From Pseudomonas baltica (GTDB lineage Bacteria; Pseudomonadota; Gammaproteobacteria; Pseudomonadales; Pseudomonadaceae), in assembly GCF_014235765.1 (NCBI RefSeq), contig NZ_JACMYH010000003.1, positions 1 to 64,000 on the forward strand: 64,000 bases of DNA. Direction: 5' to 3'. A model generated the notes under the pieces. That model ran no database searches, was not told the origin of the DNA, and saw only the letters and a program-made list of their open reading frames with translations. The number at the start of each line of letters is the position of its first letter. The first letter of the stretch is position 1. A program made the position numbers and the translations under genes. Positions 19,397 through 29,450 of this stretch are shown piece after piece.

Positions 19397-19867
19397 TCAG
19401 TACCAGTCAGGGTCTTTCTTCAACTGTTCCATGAGCATCAGCTGCATGCCTTCGTCGGGCTTGCCGAGAAAGCGATAGGTCGCGTGACGCGTCGGCGACT
19501 TATCGGCAGGCAAGCCGGCAGGTACCTGGACATACAATGCGTACGCATCTTCCTTGTCCATGCTGAAGGCTACGAGCAGTCGCCCGCTTTTGCAGCTCTC
19601 AGCGGTTTCACACAGCGGCCCCACCAGATAATTGTCGCCGTCCTCAGGGACTGCAGACATCTGCTGGGGCGAAACGCCTGACAGATTGATGATCCAGTCC
19701 GGAACACGTTCCTCGGACTTGATCACCGACTGCCAGGTATCGCGGTACTCGGTGCTCGAACCCAGTAGCTCGCTGACGCGAGCCTGACCGTCATTGGCGG
19801 CCATTGCCATGCTGCTGCCGACCAGCGACAGCGCCATGGCTATACCCTTGAGGGTCATGCTGGTCAT
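19397..19867 (-). CDS. ivy: Ivy family C-type lysozyme inhibitor
   Basis: A 156-residue periplasmic protein with a signal peptide (GIAMALSLVGSSMAMA). The mature part shows the Ivy fold pattern: WQSVIKSEERVPDWIINLSGVS, GDNYLVGPLCETAESCKSGRLLVAFS and the C-terminal alternating strands with YRFLGKPDEGMQ. The inhibitory loop sits between the paired cysteines (CETAESC), where canonical Ivy has a His-containing loop; no His is present here, so its activity on lysozyme may differ. ATG at 19867 has GAGG 6 bases upstream. Two bases after the DUF1328 stop, so they are co-transcribed. Confidence 0.82.
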   Translation of the reverse strand: MTSMTLKGIAMALSLVGSSMAMAANDGQARVSELLGSSTEYRDTWQSVIKSEERVPDWIINLSGVSPQQMSAVPEDGDNYLVGPLCETAESCKSGRLLVAFSMDKEDAYALYVQVPAGLPADKSPTRHATYRFLGKPDEGMQLMLMEQLKKDPDWY

Positions 19868-19869
19868 GG

Positions 19870-20046
<177 letters not shown>

Positions 20047-20094
20047 TTACGATTTGTCGTGTTTTATCGGTTGATCAGATGCGTTGCCAGTACC

Positions 20095-20379
20095 TCAGAA
20101 CACCCAACTGCGAATGTGTTCAACCGGCTCGTTCGCTTGTACGCGTTCAATGTTTCCAGATTGCTGACGCCCGACCCAATGCGCACTGGCTGGATTGAGG
20201 TGCGCGGTGTCGACCAGACGCTCCTGAGGTGGCAGAAGAAGTTCCTGCTGCTGGGCAGATGCCCAGCCTGCATACAGCTGCACCGCCAGCAGGGTCACCA
20301 GCGTCGCCAGAACCAGAAACAACGCTTGGCGCATTGATTGGGACTGGGCGGACGCTTGAGCTGCTTGAGGACGGTTCAT
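20095..20379 (-). CDS. Small one-TM hypothetical protein
   Basis: A 94-residue protein: a Gln/Ala-rich cytoplasmic start (NRPQAAQASAQSQS), one hydrophobic helix (ALFLVLATLVTLLAVQLYAGWA) and about 55 periplasmic residues ending in HIRSWVF. The start at 20379 has AGGAG 7 bases upstream, which argues for a real gene. It has no recognised domain. It sits between the DUF1328-Ivy pair and the BON-domain gene, all on the minus strand, in an envelope-themed cluster. Function unknown. Confidence 0.7.
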   Translation of the reverse strand: MNRPQAAQASAQSQSMRQALFLVLATLVTLLAVQLYAGWASAQQQELLLPPQERLVDTAHLNPASAHWVGRQQSGNIERVQANEPVEHIRSWVF

Positions 20380-20561
20380 CCGGAAACTCCTTGCACTTGG
20401 ATGGCGACTGAATACGTGTTCTTGAAACAAGTATTGCAGCCTGCATGCCAACCTCTTATCTCCGATTAAACCCTTTAAAATCAGTTGGTTGTATTAATAG
20501 ACGTTCAATACTCAATAGCAACCTGCACGATAACGCGCCTGGGCTCGGGCGATTTGCACGA

Positions 20562-21437
20562 TCACAGTATTGGCTTGGACACTTTCAACAGATCGGCATC
20601 CACGCCACGGACACCGCGGATGTTGCGTGCCACCTCGACCGCCAGGGTTTTCTGCTCGGAACTGGCGACGTCGCCTTTGAGCGCTACCATGCCCGTGCGC
20701 GTCTCGACATCGATGCTCAGCCCGTCCAGATCGCGATTGAGCAACAGGCTCGCCTTGATCTTGCTGGTCACCCAAGTATCGCTCAAGGCTTCTTCGGTCT
20801 TCTTGGCCTTGGTCTCGGCCCGCGTCGTCGCCGTATCCGCTGCACCCAGGCTGATCAGGTTGTTCACCTGATAGACGCCATCGGTATTGGTCGCCAGGCT
20901 GCCAGCCAGTTGCTTGGCATCGGCAGTCTGCGCCTGGCCCTTGAGCGTTACGACACCGTCGCTGGTGGTGACGACGATATCCAGTGCTTGGGTACTGGTG
21001 TTCCACAGCAACTTGGACTTGACGATTGCCGTGAGCGTGGCGTCTTCCAGATGCTGGGCGAATTGCTGACGCTGATTGACGTGCTCAACCAATTCCGGAT
21101 TGAGGGTCAGACGGTTATCGACCTTGTCGATGCCTTGGGTATTGAGGGCTACCTGCTCGGCAAGCTCGCGGTCGACCTGATCTTCCACGGCGCCGGTCAA
21201 CGTAGCGGTGCCCTCACGGACCTGCACGCCGAACTCGAAGCCGTTGAGCTGTCGATTCAAGGCCAGCGCTGTCCAGATGGAGCCCTCCTGGCGTGCTGCC
21301 TGCAGCCTGCTCTCGAGGCTGGATGATTCACCTTCGTGTTTCTCGAGATTGGCAGGGGTGGCCGCCGAGACCAATGTCGACAGGCCTACCAGACCTGCGA
21401 TGACGCTTGCCAACGTGAGTCGCTTGATACCGCGCAT
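20562..21437 (-). CDS. Exported protein with three BON domains
   Basis: A 291-residue protein with a signal peptide (LASVIAGLVGLSTLVSAA). Three BON domains follow, each with the pattern of an amphipathic helix, then a V-x-G-x-V/A-x-L-x-G strand-turn: around 45-105 (VQVREGTATLTGAVED), 125-190 (IVVTTSDGVVTLKGQAQ) and 215-285 (IDVETRTGMVALKGDVAS). BON domains bind phospholipids or peptidoglycan-associated targets; OsmY and DolP are related. GAGGAG lies 8 bases upstream of the ATG at 21437. It is divergent from algB. A stress-related envelope role is likely, not shown. Confidence 0.85.
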   Translation of the reverse strand: MRGIKRLTLASVIAGLVGLSTLVSAATPANLEKHEGESSSLESRLQAARQEGSIWTALALNRQLNGFEFGVQVREGTATLTGAVEDQVDRELAEQVALNTQGIDKVDNRLTLNPELVEHVNQRQQFAQHLEDATLTAIVKSKLLWNTSTQALDIVVTTSDGVVTLKGQAQTADAKQLAGSLATNTDGVYQVNNLISLGAADTATTRAETKAKKTEEALSDTWVTSKIKASLLLNRDLDGLSIDVETRTGMVALKGDVASSEQKTLAVEVARNIRGVRGVDADLLKVSKPIL

Positions 21438-21647
21438 TCGTACTCTCCTCCCATTGAAGACGATCGGTTGATATCGCAAGGCATATGCCAAACTTTTTAC
21501 TTACTGAAAGCTCAGATATTTCATACAGTTAGAAATGTAATCAGCTAATCGCTACCATGCAGCCTGCCGAATCAATCAGAATCGACCATGCAACCTGCCC
21601 GATTTGTCCGGGACTAACCAAGAATTTTCTCTGAGGAGCGTAGGAAC

Positions 21648-22994
21648 ATGGAATCTGGCACGGAGCATAAAGGCCGCATTCTGCTGGTGGACGATGAGTC
21701 CGCCATCCTGCGTACCTTCCGCTATTGCCTGGAAGACGAAGGCTACAGCGTGGCGACGGCCAACAGCGCGAATCAGGCAGACACCTTGATGCAACGGCAG
21801 GTGTTCGACCTGTGCTTCCTCGACCTGCGCCTGGGCGAGGACAACGGCCTGGATGTATTGGCACAGATGCGTGTGCAGGCACCATGGATGCGTGTGGTGA
21901 TCGTCACCGCGCACTCGGCGGTGGATACCGCCGTCGATGCGATTCAGGCCGGCGCCGCCGACTATCTGGTCAAGCCCTGCAGCCCCGATCAGTTGCGCCT
22001 GGCGACCGCCAAGCAATTGGAAGTACGTCAATTGTCGGCTCGGCTCGAAGCGCTCGAAGGCGAAGTGCGCAAGCCCAAGGACGGCCTTGATTCACACAGC
22101 CCTGCCATGATGGTCGTGCTGGAAACCGCGCGCCAGGTGGCGGTGACCGATGCCAACATCCTCATCCTTGGCGAATCGGGTACCGGCAAGGGCGAGCTGG
22201 CACGCGCCATTCATGGCTGGAGCAAGCGCGCCAAGAAAAGCTGCGTAACCATCAACTGCCCGTCGCTGACTGCCGAGTTGATGGAAAGCGAACTCTTCGG
22301 CCACAGTCGCGGTGCTTTCACCGGTGCCAGTGAAAGCACTTTGGGTCGCGTCAACCAGGCCGATGGCGGGACTCTGTTTCTCGACGAGATCGGCGATTTT
22401 CCCTTGACCTTGCAGCCCAAGTTGCTGCGCTTCATTCAGGACAAGGAATACGAGCGGGTAGGTGACCCCGTGACGCGGCGCGCCGATGTGCGCATCCTGG
22501 CGGCGACCAACCTCAACCTTGAGGACATGGTTCGCGAGGGCCGTTTTCGCGAGGATCTGCTGTACCGCCTGAACGTGATCACCCTGCACCTGCCGCCGCT
22601 GCGCGAGCGCAGCGAGGATATCCTGACCCTGGCCGATCGTTTCCTGGCGCGCTTCGTTAAGGAGTACGCGCGGCCAGCAAGAGGCTTCAGCGAGGAGGCA
22701 CGGGCGGCGCTGCTCAACTATCGCTGGCCGGGAAATATCCGCGAGCTGCGCAACGTGATCGAACGGGCGAGCATCATCTGCCCTCAGGAGCGCGTCGAGG
22801 TCAGCCATCTGGGCATGGCCGAGCAGCCCGCCAACAATGCACCGCGCATCGGCGCTGCGCTGAGCCTGGACGAACTGGAAAAGGCCCACATCGGTGCCGT
22901 CCTGGCCACCAGTGATACCTTGGATCAGGCCGCCAAAACCCTGGGTATCGATGCCTCGACGCTTTATCGCAAACGCAAACAGTACAACCTATGA
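21648..22994 (+). CDS. algB: Two-component response regulator AlgB (sigma54-dependent)
   Basis: A 448-residue NtrC-family regulator. Receiver domain at about 8-125 with acidic D15/D16, phospho-acceptor D59 in FLDLRLG and K109. AAA+ domain at about 150-390 with Walker A GESGTGKG (175-182) and the sigma54-contact loop GAFTGA (222-227), then Walker [11 protein letters not shown] Fis-type helix-turn-helix ends the protein ([20 protein letters not shown]). Length and the KinB neighbour identify it as AlgB, which in P. aeruginosa controls alginate and virulence genes and can act without phosphorylation. Its stop overlaps the kinB start (ATGA). Confidence 0.93.
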   Translation: MESGTEHKGRILLVDDESAILRTFRYCLEDEGYSVATANSANQADTLMQRQVFDLCFLDLRLGEDNGLDVLAQMRVQAPWMRVVIVTAHSAVDTAVDAIQAGAADYLVKPCSPDQLRLATAKQLEVRQLSARLEALEGEVRKPKDGLDSHSPAMMVVLETARQVAVTDANILILGESGTGKGELARAIHGWSKRAKKSCVTINCPSLTAELMESELFGHSRGAFTGASESTLGRVNQADGGTLFLDEIGDFPLTLQPKLLRFIQDKEYERVGDPVTRRADVRILAATNLNLEDMVREGRFREDLLYRLNVITLHLPPLRERSEDILTLADRFLARFVKEYARPARGFSEEARAALLNYRWPGNIRELRNVIERASIICPQERVEVSHLGMAEQPANNAPRIGAALSLDELEKAHIGAVLATSDTLDQAAKTLGIDASTLYRKRKQYNL

Positions 22995-24778
22995 AACTGG
23001 CCATGAAGCTGCACACCCGGCTGTTTCTCAGCATCTCGGCGCTGATTACGGTCGCGTTGCTGGGGCTGGTGTTGGGTCTGGTCAGCGTGATGCAGATGGC
23101 TGCTTCGCAGGAAAGCATGCTGCGCAGCCACTTCACCACGCTGGACCTGGGGCTCAAGATGCGCCAGAGCCTGGGCGATCAATTGGTCATGATGCTGGAG
23201 CCTGATCCAGACGTTGCGGGCATCGGCCAGTCACAGGAGCAATTCAAGGCGCTGCTCGATGAAGGCATCGCCCATGAGCAAAGCCACAATGCTCACTACG
23301 GATTTCTCCAGTCCGCCGAAAACTTCCAGGCCTTTGTCGAGCAATACCAGGCCACGGCCACGCAACACCTGCCGTTGAGCCACAACCCGCCGCTGAGCCA
23401 GGCATTCAATACCCTGCGCACGGGCCTGATCGATTCGTACAAGAACACCCTGCAAAGTATCGCCGCACTGGAGCACGAGTCCCACCAACGGGCGATGTGG
23501 GTATCGGGTTTGCTCGGCCTGGTGGGCCTGGCGGTGCTGATCGTCGGCTTTTTTACCGCACACGGTATCGCGCGCCGTTTCGGCGGGCCCATCGAGGCCT
23601 TGGCCAAGGCGGCGGACGACATCAGCCAAGGCAATTTCGATGTGCAGCTGCCGGTTTCACCAGCAGCAGAATTGAATCGGCTGGCCAGCCGCTTCGCCAC
23701 CATGGCCCACGCGCTGCGTCAGCATCAGGCCACCAATGTCGATGAGCTCCGCGCCGGGCAACAGCGCCTGCAAGCGGTGCTGGACAGCATCGACGACGGC
23801 CTGCTGATGATTGATCGACAGGGCCAGCTGGAGCATTTGAACCCGGTTGCGCAGCGTCAGCTGGGCTGGGAAGACCACCGCCTGGGCCTGGGGCTGGGCG
23901 AAGCGCTTGGCAGGCCCGATCTGGACGAACAACTGAATTTGATCCTGCGCGGTGGCAGCCTGGAGCGTGCGCTGGACGACCTGAGCTTTGAAGTCGATGG
24001 TGAAGCGCGTCTGCTTTCGTACAGCCTGACGCCGGTGACCCATACCCAAGGCAATATCCTCGGCGCGGTCATGGTGCTGCACGATGTAACCGAGCAGCGG
24101 GCGTTCGCACGCGTACGCAGCGAATTCGTCCTGCGCGCCTCCCACGAGCTGCGCACGCCGGTAACTGGCATGCACATGGCCTTTGGGCTGCTGCAGGAGC
24201 GCGTGCATTTCCCTGAGCAGAGTCGCGAGGCCGATCTGCTCATGACGGTCAACGAAGAAATGCAGCGTTTGATGCAACTGATCAACGACCTGCTCAACTT
24301 TTCGCGTTACCAGAACGGCCTGCAGAAGCTGGTGCTGGCACCGTGTGCGCTGGATGACCTGTTGCAGCGCGCCTACGAGCGCTTCGCCAGCCGCGCCCAT
24401 GAGCTGGGCATCCAGCTGACCATCGAGTTGGCCGAAGGGCTGCCACGCCTGCACGTGGACGCAGGGCAACTGGATCGGGTGCTGGACAACTTGCTGGAAA
24501 ACGCCCTGCGGCACACAGCGGAAAATGGCCATATCCGCTTGCAGGCACGCCGCCATGCCGAGCGCGTGATCATCAGCGTCGAGGACAACGGCGAAGGCAT
24601 TGCCTACGGCCAGCAGGGGCGTATTTTCGAGCCTTTCGTACAGGTCGGGCGCAAGAAGGGCGGTGCCGGACTGGGCCTGGCGCTGTGCAAGGAGATCGTG
24701 CAGTTGCACGGTGGCCGCATGGGGGTCTACTCAAGACCCGGCCAGGGCACCCAGTTCTACATGACCCTGTCGATCTAG
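22991..24778 (+). CDS. kinB: Sensor histidine kinase KinB
   Basis: A 595-residue inner-membrane sensor kinase. TM1 at about 10-35, a periplasmic four-helix-type domain to about 160, TM2 at 165-188, HAMP near 190-245 (RRFGGPIEALAKAADDISQGNFD), a PAS domain (LDSIDDGLLMIDRQG), a HisKA box with the phospho-His in ASHELRTPVTGMHM, and a HATPase domain (LDNLLENALRH; VEDNGEGI; GAGLGLALCKEIV). It is the partner of AlgB, coupled by a 4-base overlap. In P. aeruginosa KinB acts largely as an AlgB phosphatase. Confidence 0.93.
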   Translation: MKLAMKLHTRLFLSISALITVALLGLVLGLVSVMQMAASQESMLRSHFTTLDLGLKMRQSLGDQLVMMLEPDPDVAGIGQSQEQFKALLDEGIAHEQSHNAHYGFLQSAENFQAFVEQYQATATQHLPLSHNPPLSQAFNTLRTGLIDSYKNTLQSIAALEHESHQRAMWVSGLLGLVGLAVLIVGFFTAHGIARRFGGPIEALAKAADDISQGNFDVQLPVSPAAELNRLASRFATMAHALRQHQATNVDELRAGQQRLQAVLDSIDDGLLMIDRQGQLEHLNPVAQRQLGWEDHRLGLGLGEALGRPDLDEQLNLILRGGSLERALDDLSFEVDGEARLLSYSLTPVTHTQGNILGAVMVLHDVTEQRAFARVRSEFVLRASHELRTPVTGMHMAFGLLQERVHFPEQSREADLLMTVNEEMQRLMQLINDLLNFSRYQNGLQKLVLAPCALDDLLQRAYERFASRAHELGIQLTIELAEGLPRLHVDAGQLDRVLDNLLENALRHTAENGHIRLQARRHAERVIISVEDNGEGIAYGQQGRIFEPFVQVGRKKGGAGLGLALCKEIVQLHGGRMGVYSRPGQGTQFYMTLSI

Positions 24779-24804
24779 CGCGATGGCCTGGGTGCCTTGA
24801 GCCC

Positions 24805-26424
24805 TCAGGCCTCGTCGCCGGCGCGCCGACCAGCGCGGCGCCGGCCCTTGGTGATCAGTTCCTTGAACTGTCGCGCATTCAGTGCCTGCGCGAACAACCA
24901 ACCCTGACCGTAGTCGACGCCTTCGCTTTCGAGCAGCAGCGCTTGCGCCTCGTGCTCGATGCCTTCGGCGATCACCCGCAGATCCAGGGCATGAGCCATG
25001 CGAATGATGTGGGGCGCCACGCCACTGCTTTCGACGTCATCGCCCAGGGCGTCGATGAACGCCTTGTCGATCTTGAGGCAGTCCACAGGCAGGCTTTGCA
25101 GGTACGCCAGGCTGCAGTAACCGGTGCCGAAATCATCGATCAATACCGTATGGCCCACGTCGCGAAGGGCCTGAAGGTTTTCCCGCGCCACGTCGACGTC
25201 GATCAGGGAACGTTCGGTCACCTCGAAGGCGATCTGCTCGGGCGCCACGCGGTAGATGGAGAGCAGCCGGGCCACCACCTCACCGATGCGCGGCACGGTG
25301 ACATCGCACGCAGCCAGATTCACTGAAATGTACAAATGCGGGTTGGCTCGCAAGAGGTGGCTGAGCTGCTCGAGCGACTGCTGCAGGACGAAGTCGGTGA
25401 TCTGGCGGATCTGGCCGCTGTGTTCCGCCAGCGGAATGAACAGTTCCGGGCTGGTGAGCGTACCGTCGGGGCGACGCCAGCGCACCAGTGCCTCGGCACC
25501 GACGCAGCGACGATTGCTCAGGTCGAAGATCGGCTGGTAGAGCACCTGCAGTTCGCCCCGACGCAACGCACCGTGCAGCTCGCCGCCCATCGAGCGACGC
25601 TGGGTGATCAGTTGCAGAACCAGCCAGCCGATGCACAGGGCCACCACCAGGCTGACAGGAAACAGCAGCCACAGCGGGGTATCGAATATGGGCAGTTCCT
25701 TGCTGCGCGGAGCGATCAGCACCAACTGGAAGTCCGGGGACTTGGTCGACATGCGGTAGATCAACCGGTCCGACGTGACCTGCAAGGCATCGACCGCATC
25801 GGCACGCCAACCCGATACCGGCGGCCATGGCTGCTCTGAACCCAGCACCGGGATCGCCCGGCGCCCCTGGTCGAGCACCACCAACAGGCTGCCACCGGCG
25901 GGCAGGTCGACCACGTCGCTCAGATGCCCCCGCGAGGTCGAAACCCGGAACGGCCCGCGGCCAAGCATCAGCGCGGCCCAGTTGTCATTGCGCTGAGTGG
26001 TGGTGTTGAGCCAGTAACTGTAGGTAGAACCCTGGATGTCCGGCGGTCGACCCAGGCTGGCGACGTCCTTGCCGCGACGGTTGGAGCAGCGCTGGGCGCC
26101 GTCGATGAACGCGGCTTCGAAGACGAAGCGGTTGTCGAAGCCGATCTTTTCCAGGGCATCCATCATCTGCGGGCCGCAATGGCGCACAGGTTGAGCCTGC
26201 AACGCATCGACCCCCTCGCGCAGCTGACCGAACACCTGCTCCAGGCGGATCAGGAAGCGTTCGCCACTGGCATTCATCTGCTGCCGTTCGTTGAGCTGAA
26301 CCTGGTGCATGATCAGCGCGAAACTGGCCGCGAACAGCAGCAGCGCGCTGGCCAGGGCGGCAAGCGTTGCCAGCGCCCAGGGGCGGTACAGAAGACTGCG
26401 GAGCTGCGGGAAAACGGCGGCCAT
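24805..26424 (-). CDS. CSS-motif EAL-domain c-di-GMP phosphodiesterase
   Basis: A 539-residue membrane protein. TM1 at about 17-40, a periplasmic CSS-type redox-sensing domain (paired cysteines in HCGPQM and RCSNRRG) to about 240, TM2 near 250-272, and an EAL domain at about 285-535. Catalytic motifs appear intact: GAEALVRW, SVNLA, FEVTE, LIDDFGTGYCSL, LKIDK, VIAEGIE. It should hydrolyse c-di-GMP to pGpG, with the periplasmic disulfide tuning activity, as in PdeB/PdeC-type enzymes. The motif is C-S-N, not C-S-S; this is a common variant. Confidence 0.9.
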   Translation of the reverse strand: MAAVFPQLRSLLYRPWALATLAALASALLLFAASFALIMHQVQLNERQQMNASGERFLIRLEQVFGQLREGVDALQAQPVRHCGPQMMDALEKIGFDNRFVFEAAFIDGAQRCSNRRGKDVASLGRPPDIQGSTYSYWLNTTTQRNDNWAALMLGRGPFRVSTSRGHLSDVVDLPAGGSLLVVLDQGRRAIPVLGSEQPWPPVSGWRADAVDALQVTSDRLIYRMSTKSPDFQLVLIAPRSKELPIFDTPLWLLFPVSLVVALCIGWLVLQLITQRRSMGGELHGALRRGELQVLYQPIFDLSNRRCVGAEALVRWRRPDGTLTSPELFIPLAEHSGQIRQITDFVLQQSLEQLSHLLRANPHLYISVNLAACDVTVPRIGEVVARLLSIYRVAPEQIAFEVTERSLIDVDVARENLQALRDVGHTVLIDDFGTGYCSLAYLQSLPVDCLKIDKAFIDALGDDVESSGVAPHIIRMAHALDLRVIAEGIEHEAQALLLESEGVDYGQGWLFAQALNARQFKELITKGRRRAGRRAGDEA

Positions 26425-26512
26425 CGAGGATCATCCAGTCGGGGGCATCAATGTATAGCAACCAGATGGCGATTGGCCCGCGCTTTCGAGCATATCGACG
26501 TGAAATCGGTTG

Positions 26513-27286
26513 TTACCTGCTGATGAGCGCCTGCAGGATCGCGGCGCTTTGTGCATCGGGCTCGCCGTCGAAGCGTTGCGGACGAAAGTGCATCTGGAAG
26601 GCTGCAATTACGTGTCGCGTGGCGACGTCCAGCTCGCCGCTCTGGACCACCTCGTAACCCACTCGGGCCAACTGCTGCTGATACCAGGCGATACTCGGCG
26701 GGCTGGCCTGGAAGCGCGCCTGGTAGCGTGCCACGGCCTTCGCGTCGGGCCACATGCCCAGGCCGTGTTCGGCCAGGCGTTGCCAGGGAAACATCGGCCC
26801 CGGATCGGTCTTGCGCAGCGGCGCGATGTCGCTGTGGCCGATGATGTTGCGCGGTGCGATGCCGTTGCGCTGGACGATATCCTTGAGCAGGGCGATCACG
26901 GCCTGGATCTGCGCTTCGCTGTAGGGGTACCAGACCCGGCCGTTCGGGGTGTCCTTGTAGCCGGGGTTGACGATTTCGATGCCGATGGAGCTGGAGTTGA
27001 GCCAGGTGCGGCCGTCCCATTGGCTTTCGCCGGCATGCCAGGCACGGCGGCTCTCGTCCACCAACTGGTAGACGGTGGCCGGCTGGTCGCCGATCAGGTA
27101 GTGGCTGCTGACTTCACCATGAGTGAGCAATTGCAGCGAACGCGGCAGATCGGCCGAGGTGTAGTGCAGCACCACGAACTGCACGCGATTGTCGTGGTTC
27201 GCGGACGGGTGGCTGCGATCGATGCTCAAGCCGTTGGAGCAACCGGCCAGTACCAGCAGGGAGAGGGCGACAAGGAGCAACTTCAT
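26513..27286 (-). CDS. AmpDh2-like lipoprotein N-acetylmuramoyl-L-alanine amidase
   Basis: A 257-residue lipoprotein with lipobox LAGC at about residues 13-16, then an amidase_2 domain (about 30-185) and a C-terminal peptidoglycan-binding module (SGELDVATRHVIAAFQMHFR). The zinc ligands His in FVVLHYTS, His in IIGHSDIAP and Asp in KTDPGP are all present. The position between the EAL and GGDEF genes matches AmpDh2 (PA5485) of P. aeruginosa, an outer-membrane anchored amidase. It releases stem peptides from periplasmic peptidoglycan and affects beta-lactamase induction. Full-length. Confidence 0.88.
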   Translation of the reverse strand: MKLLLVALSLLVLAGCSNGLSIDRSHPSANHDNRVQFVVLHYTSADLPRSLQLLTHGEVSSHYLIGDQPATVYQLVDESRRAWHAGESQWDGRTWLNSSSIGIEIVNPGYKDTPNGRVWYPYSEAQIQAVIALLKDIVQRNGIAPRNIIGHSDIAPLRKTDPGPMFPWQRLAEHGLGMWPDAKAVARYQARFQASPPSIAWYQQQLARVGYEVVQSGELDVATRHVIAAFQMHFRPQRFDGEPDAQSAAILQALISR

Positions 27287-27417
27287 AGGGAGATCACATG
27301 CAGGTTCGGGAACAGGGCATCAGCATAGCGTAGCCGGTTGTCTGGATTCAGCGGGCATGCGTTACGTCGCGTTGCCGAATGTTGCGCGCGCGTCCGTGGC
27401 GGGATGGCGCGGGAGCC

Positions 27418-29367
27418 TCAGGGAGCCGGCTCGATCTGGTTGCGTCCCGCTTCCTTGGCGCGGTAGAGCGCCTGATCCGCGCGCTTGAGCACCTGACTGG
27501 CATTCTCACCGGGTTTGAACACCGCTACGCCGGCCGACATCGTCACGCTCACACGCTCGCCCTTGAAATGAAAAGGGCATTGTTCGACGGCCGCACGCAG
27601 GCGTTCGAGCAGACGGCTGCCGCCGCCCAGATCGCTGCCCGGCATCAGTAGTGCGAACTCTTCGCCACCGAAGCGGGCGATGAAATCGTCACCGCGCAAG
27701 CCTTTGCGCAGCACGTTGGCGATGATCTTCAAGACCTTGTCGCCGGCCTGATGACCAAAGGTGTCGTTGATCGACTTGAAGTGATCCAGGTCAAGTATGG
27801 CCAGCAGCAGGCCATTGCCGGTCTGCTGCGAGCGGACATGCTCCAGAACCAGGCGCTCGCTCCAGGCAGCTCGGTTGGGCAGGCCAGTGAGCGGATCGAG
27901 CAAGGCCTTGTTGCGCTGCTGCTCGAGCTTGTCGCGGTAGTCGAGGGCTTCGCGCTCCATGCTCGTCACACGCTCGCCGAGGCCTTGCAGGCGCGCGGTG
28001 ATTTCCTGTTCGCGTGCCTCGCGCTGCAGGCGGTGCTGCTCCATGCTGGCCAGCAAGCCCTCGAGCCGGCTTTCCAGCACCTGCTTGAGGCCGTCGATAT
28101 CGACAGCGCCACGCATGCTCGTCTGCAACCCGTCGACGTGTTCACGCAGCACGTCGTCCAATGCCAGGGCGGCGCTGCGCGAGTCGGCATGGTCGCCATG
28201 GGTCAGCTGCAACTGGCGCTGGAAATTCTCCAGGCGCTGGTTGAGCTGTTGCAGGTAGCGTTCGAACTCCTGCTGACTGCCGTCATTGACGGCCAGCATC
28301 AATACGGCGAGCTCATCGAGCACCGGCAGCAGCTCGTACCAGTTCAGCCCGCGCTGGATGCGCGCGTGCATGGCCTGGGCCTGGGCCATGTAGCGCTCGG
28401 GCAAGGTCAACTCGCTGAGCAGCTCGAGCAAGGTGGTTTCGATATGGCTGGCAACGCTGCTGTACGGCGGTTCAAGGCTGGCCGGCAAGGCATAGAAAGC
28501 CTGTTCATCGGTCAGGCCGCTGTCGAGCACCTGCAACTGTTCAGCGGGCTTCTCGGTGGGCTGCTCGACCAAGGGCGATGCCACGGGGTCTGCAGCGCCA
28601 AGCGCGGGCGCTTCACTGGCAGTGTTGCTCGCTGGCAGGCGCAGGTCGGCCACTGCCAACGCAACAGCGAGCGGGGCAGGCTGCGGCGCCGGCTCGTCTG
28701 CAATGGCCACAGGGGCCACGTGAGCGTCGGACACTGCAGTGTCGGATTCCGCAGTGACGGGATCAGGCGTCGCGCCGGCCACTGCCGGTGCACCCTGCGC
28801 TGCGGGCACAGGTATGGACTGCACAGGGCTGGCGTCGGCCGGATCGGGGCTGCCGAACAAGCGCTGCAGCAGGCCCGCCCGCTGCGCGCGCAAGGGTCGG
28901 TCGAGGGTATTGAGCGCCTGCTCCTGCAAACCACTGAGCTCACTGAGCAGCAAGGGCATCTCGCGCGCCTGTCCAGCCCGCTCTTCAAGGCCCTGGGCGA
29001 GCTTTTTCAAAGGTTTGCTGACATCGCGCGGCAGCGGCAGCGACTGCAGTTGCGTGACCAGAGCCCCCAGCGCGGTGCCTATCTGCTGCACCCGGGACTG
29101 TCGGCGCTTCTCGGACTCCAGCACGGCAATTTCCAGACGCGGAATCAGCGCCGCCAGCCGAGCGTCCATGTCGTCGCCACGCAGCACCTCGCGCATCTCC
29201 TTCATGCAGACATCCACCGCCCGGTCGCTGCCTTCGGCCGCAAGGCTGCTGCGCACCAAGCCTCGACGCAGCAGGTCGAGACGGGCGTTCCAGCGCCGCT
29301 CGAGCTTTTCCTGCTGGTCGATGCTTTGCAGGTATTTCTCTTTCCAGCGCTGGCTGTCGTCACTCAT
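27418..29367 (-). CDS. dgcH: GGDEF-domain diguanylate cyclase, DgcH-like
   Basis: A 649-residue cytoplasmic diguanylate cyclase. A long helical N-terminal sensor (about 1-170), a Pro/Ala-rich linker (about 175-300), a second helical region (300-480) with a coiled-coil stretch (LQREAREQEITARLQGLGE) and a C-terminal GGDEF domain (485-649). The active site is GGEEF in ARFGGEEFALLMPG. The I-site RxxD is RGDD five residues upstream, so product inhibition is expected. Synteny with PA5487 supports DgcH, a core c-di-GMP producer in Pseudomonas. Confidence 0.88.
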   Translation of the reverse strand: MSDDSQRWKEKYLQSIDQQEKLERRWNARLDLLRRGLVRSSLAAEGSDRAVDVCMKEMREVLRGDDMDARLAALIPRLEIAVLESEKRRQSRVQQIGTALGALVTQLQSLPLPRDVSKPLKKLAQGLEERAGQAREMPLLLSELSGLQEQALNTLDRPLRAQRAGLLQRLFGSPDPADASPVQSIPVPAAQGAPAVAGATPDPVTAESDTAVSDAHVAPVAIADEPAPQPAPLAVALAVADLRLPASNTASEAPALGAADPVASPLVEQPTEKPAEQLQVLDSGLTDEQAFYALPASLEPPYSSVASHIETTLLELLSELTLPERYMAQAQAMHARIQRGLNWYELLPVLDELAVLMLAVNDGSQQEFERYLQQLNQRLENFQRQLQLTHGDHADSRSAALALDDVLREHVDGLQTSMRGAVDIDGLKQVLESRLEGLLASMEQHRLQREAREQEITARLQGLGERVTSMEREALDYRDKLEQQRNKALLDPLTGLPNRAAWSERLVLEHVRSQQTGNGLLLAILDLDHFKSINDTFGHQAGDKVLKIIANVLRKGLRGDDFIARFGGEEFALLMPGSDLGGGSRLLERLRAAVEQCPFHFKGERVSVTMSAGVAVFKPGENASQVLKRADQALYRAKEAGRNQIEPAP

Positions 29368-29450
29368 GACAAGGATTGCTCGTTGACCTGCAGCTCACAC
29401 CCACCCGCGATGGGTGCGCTGCGAAAACGTCGTATCGCGGGTGATGCCGC

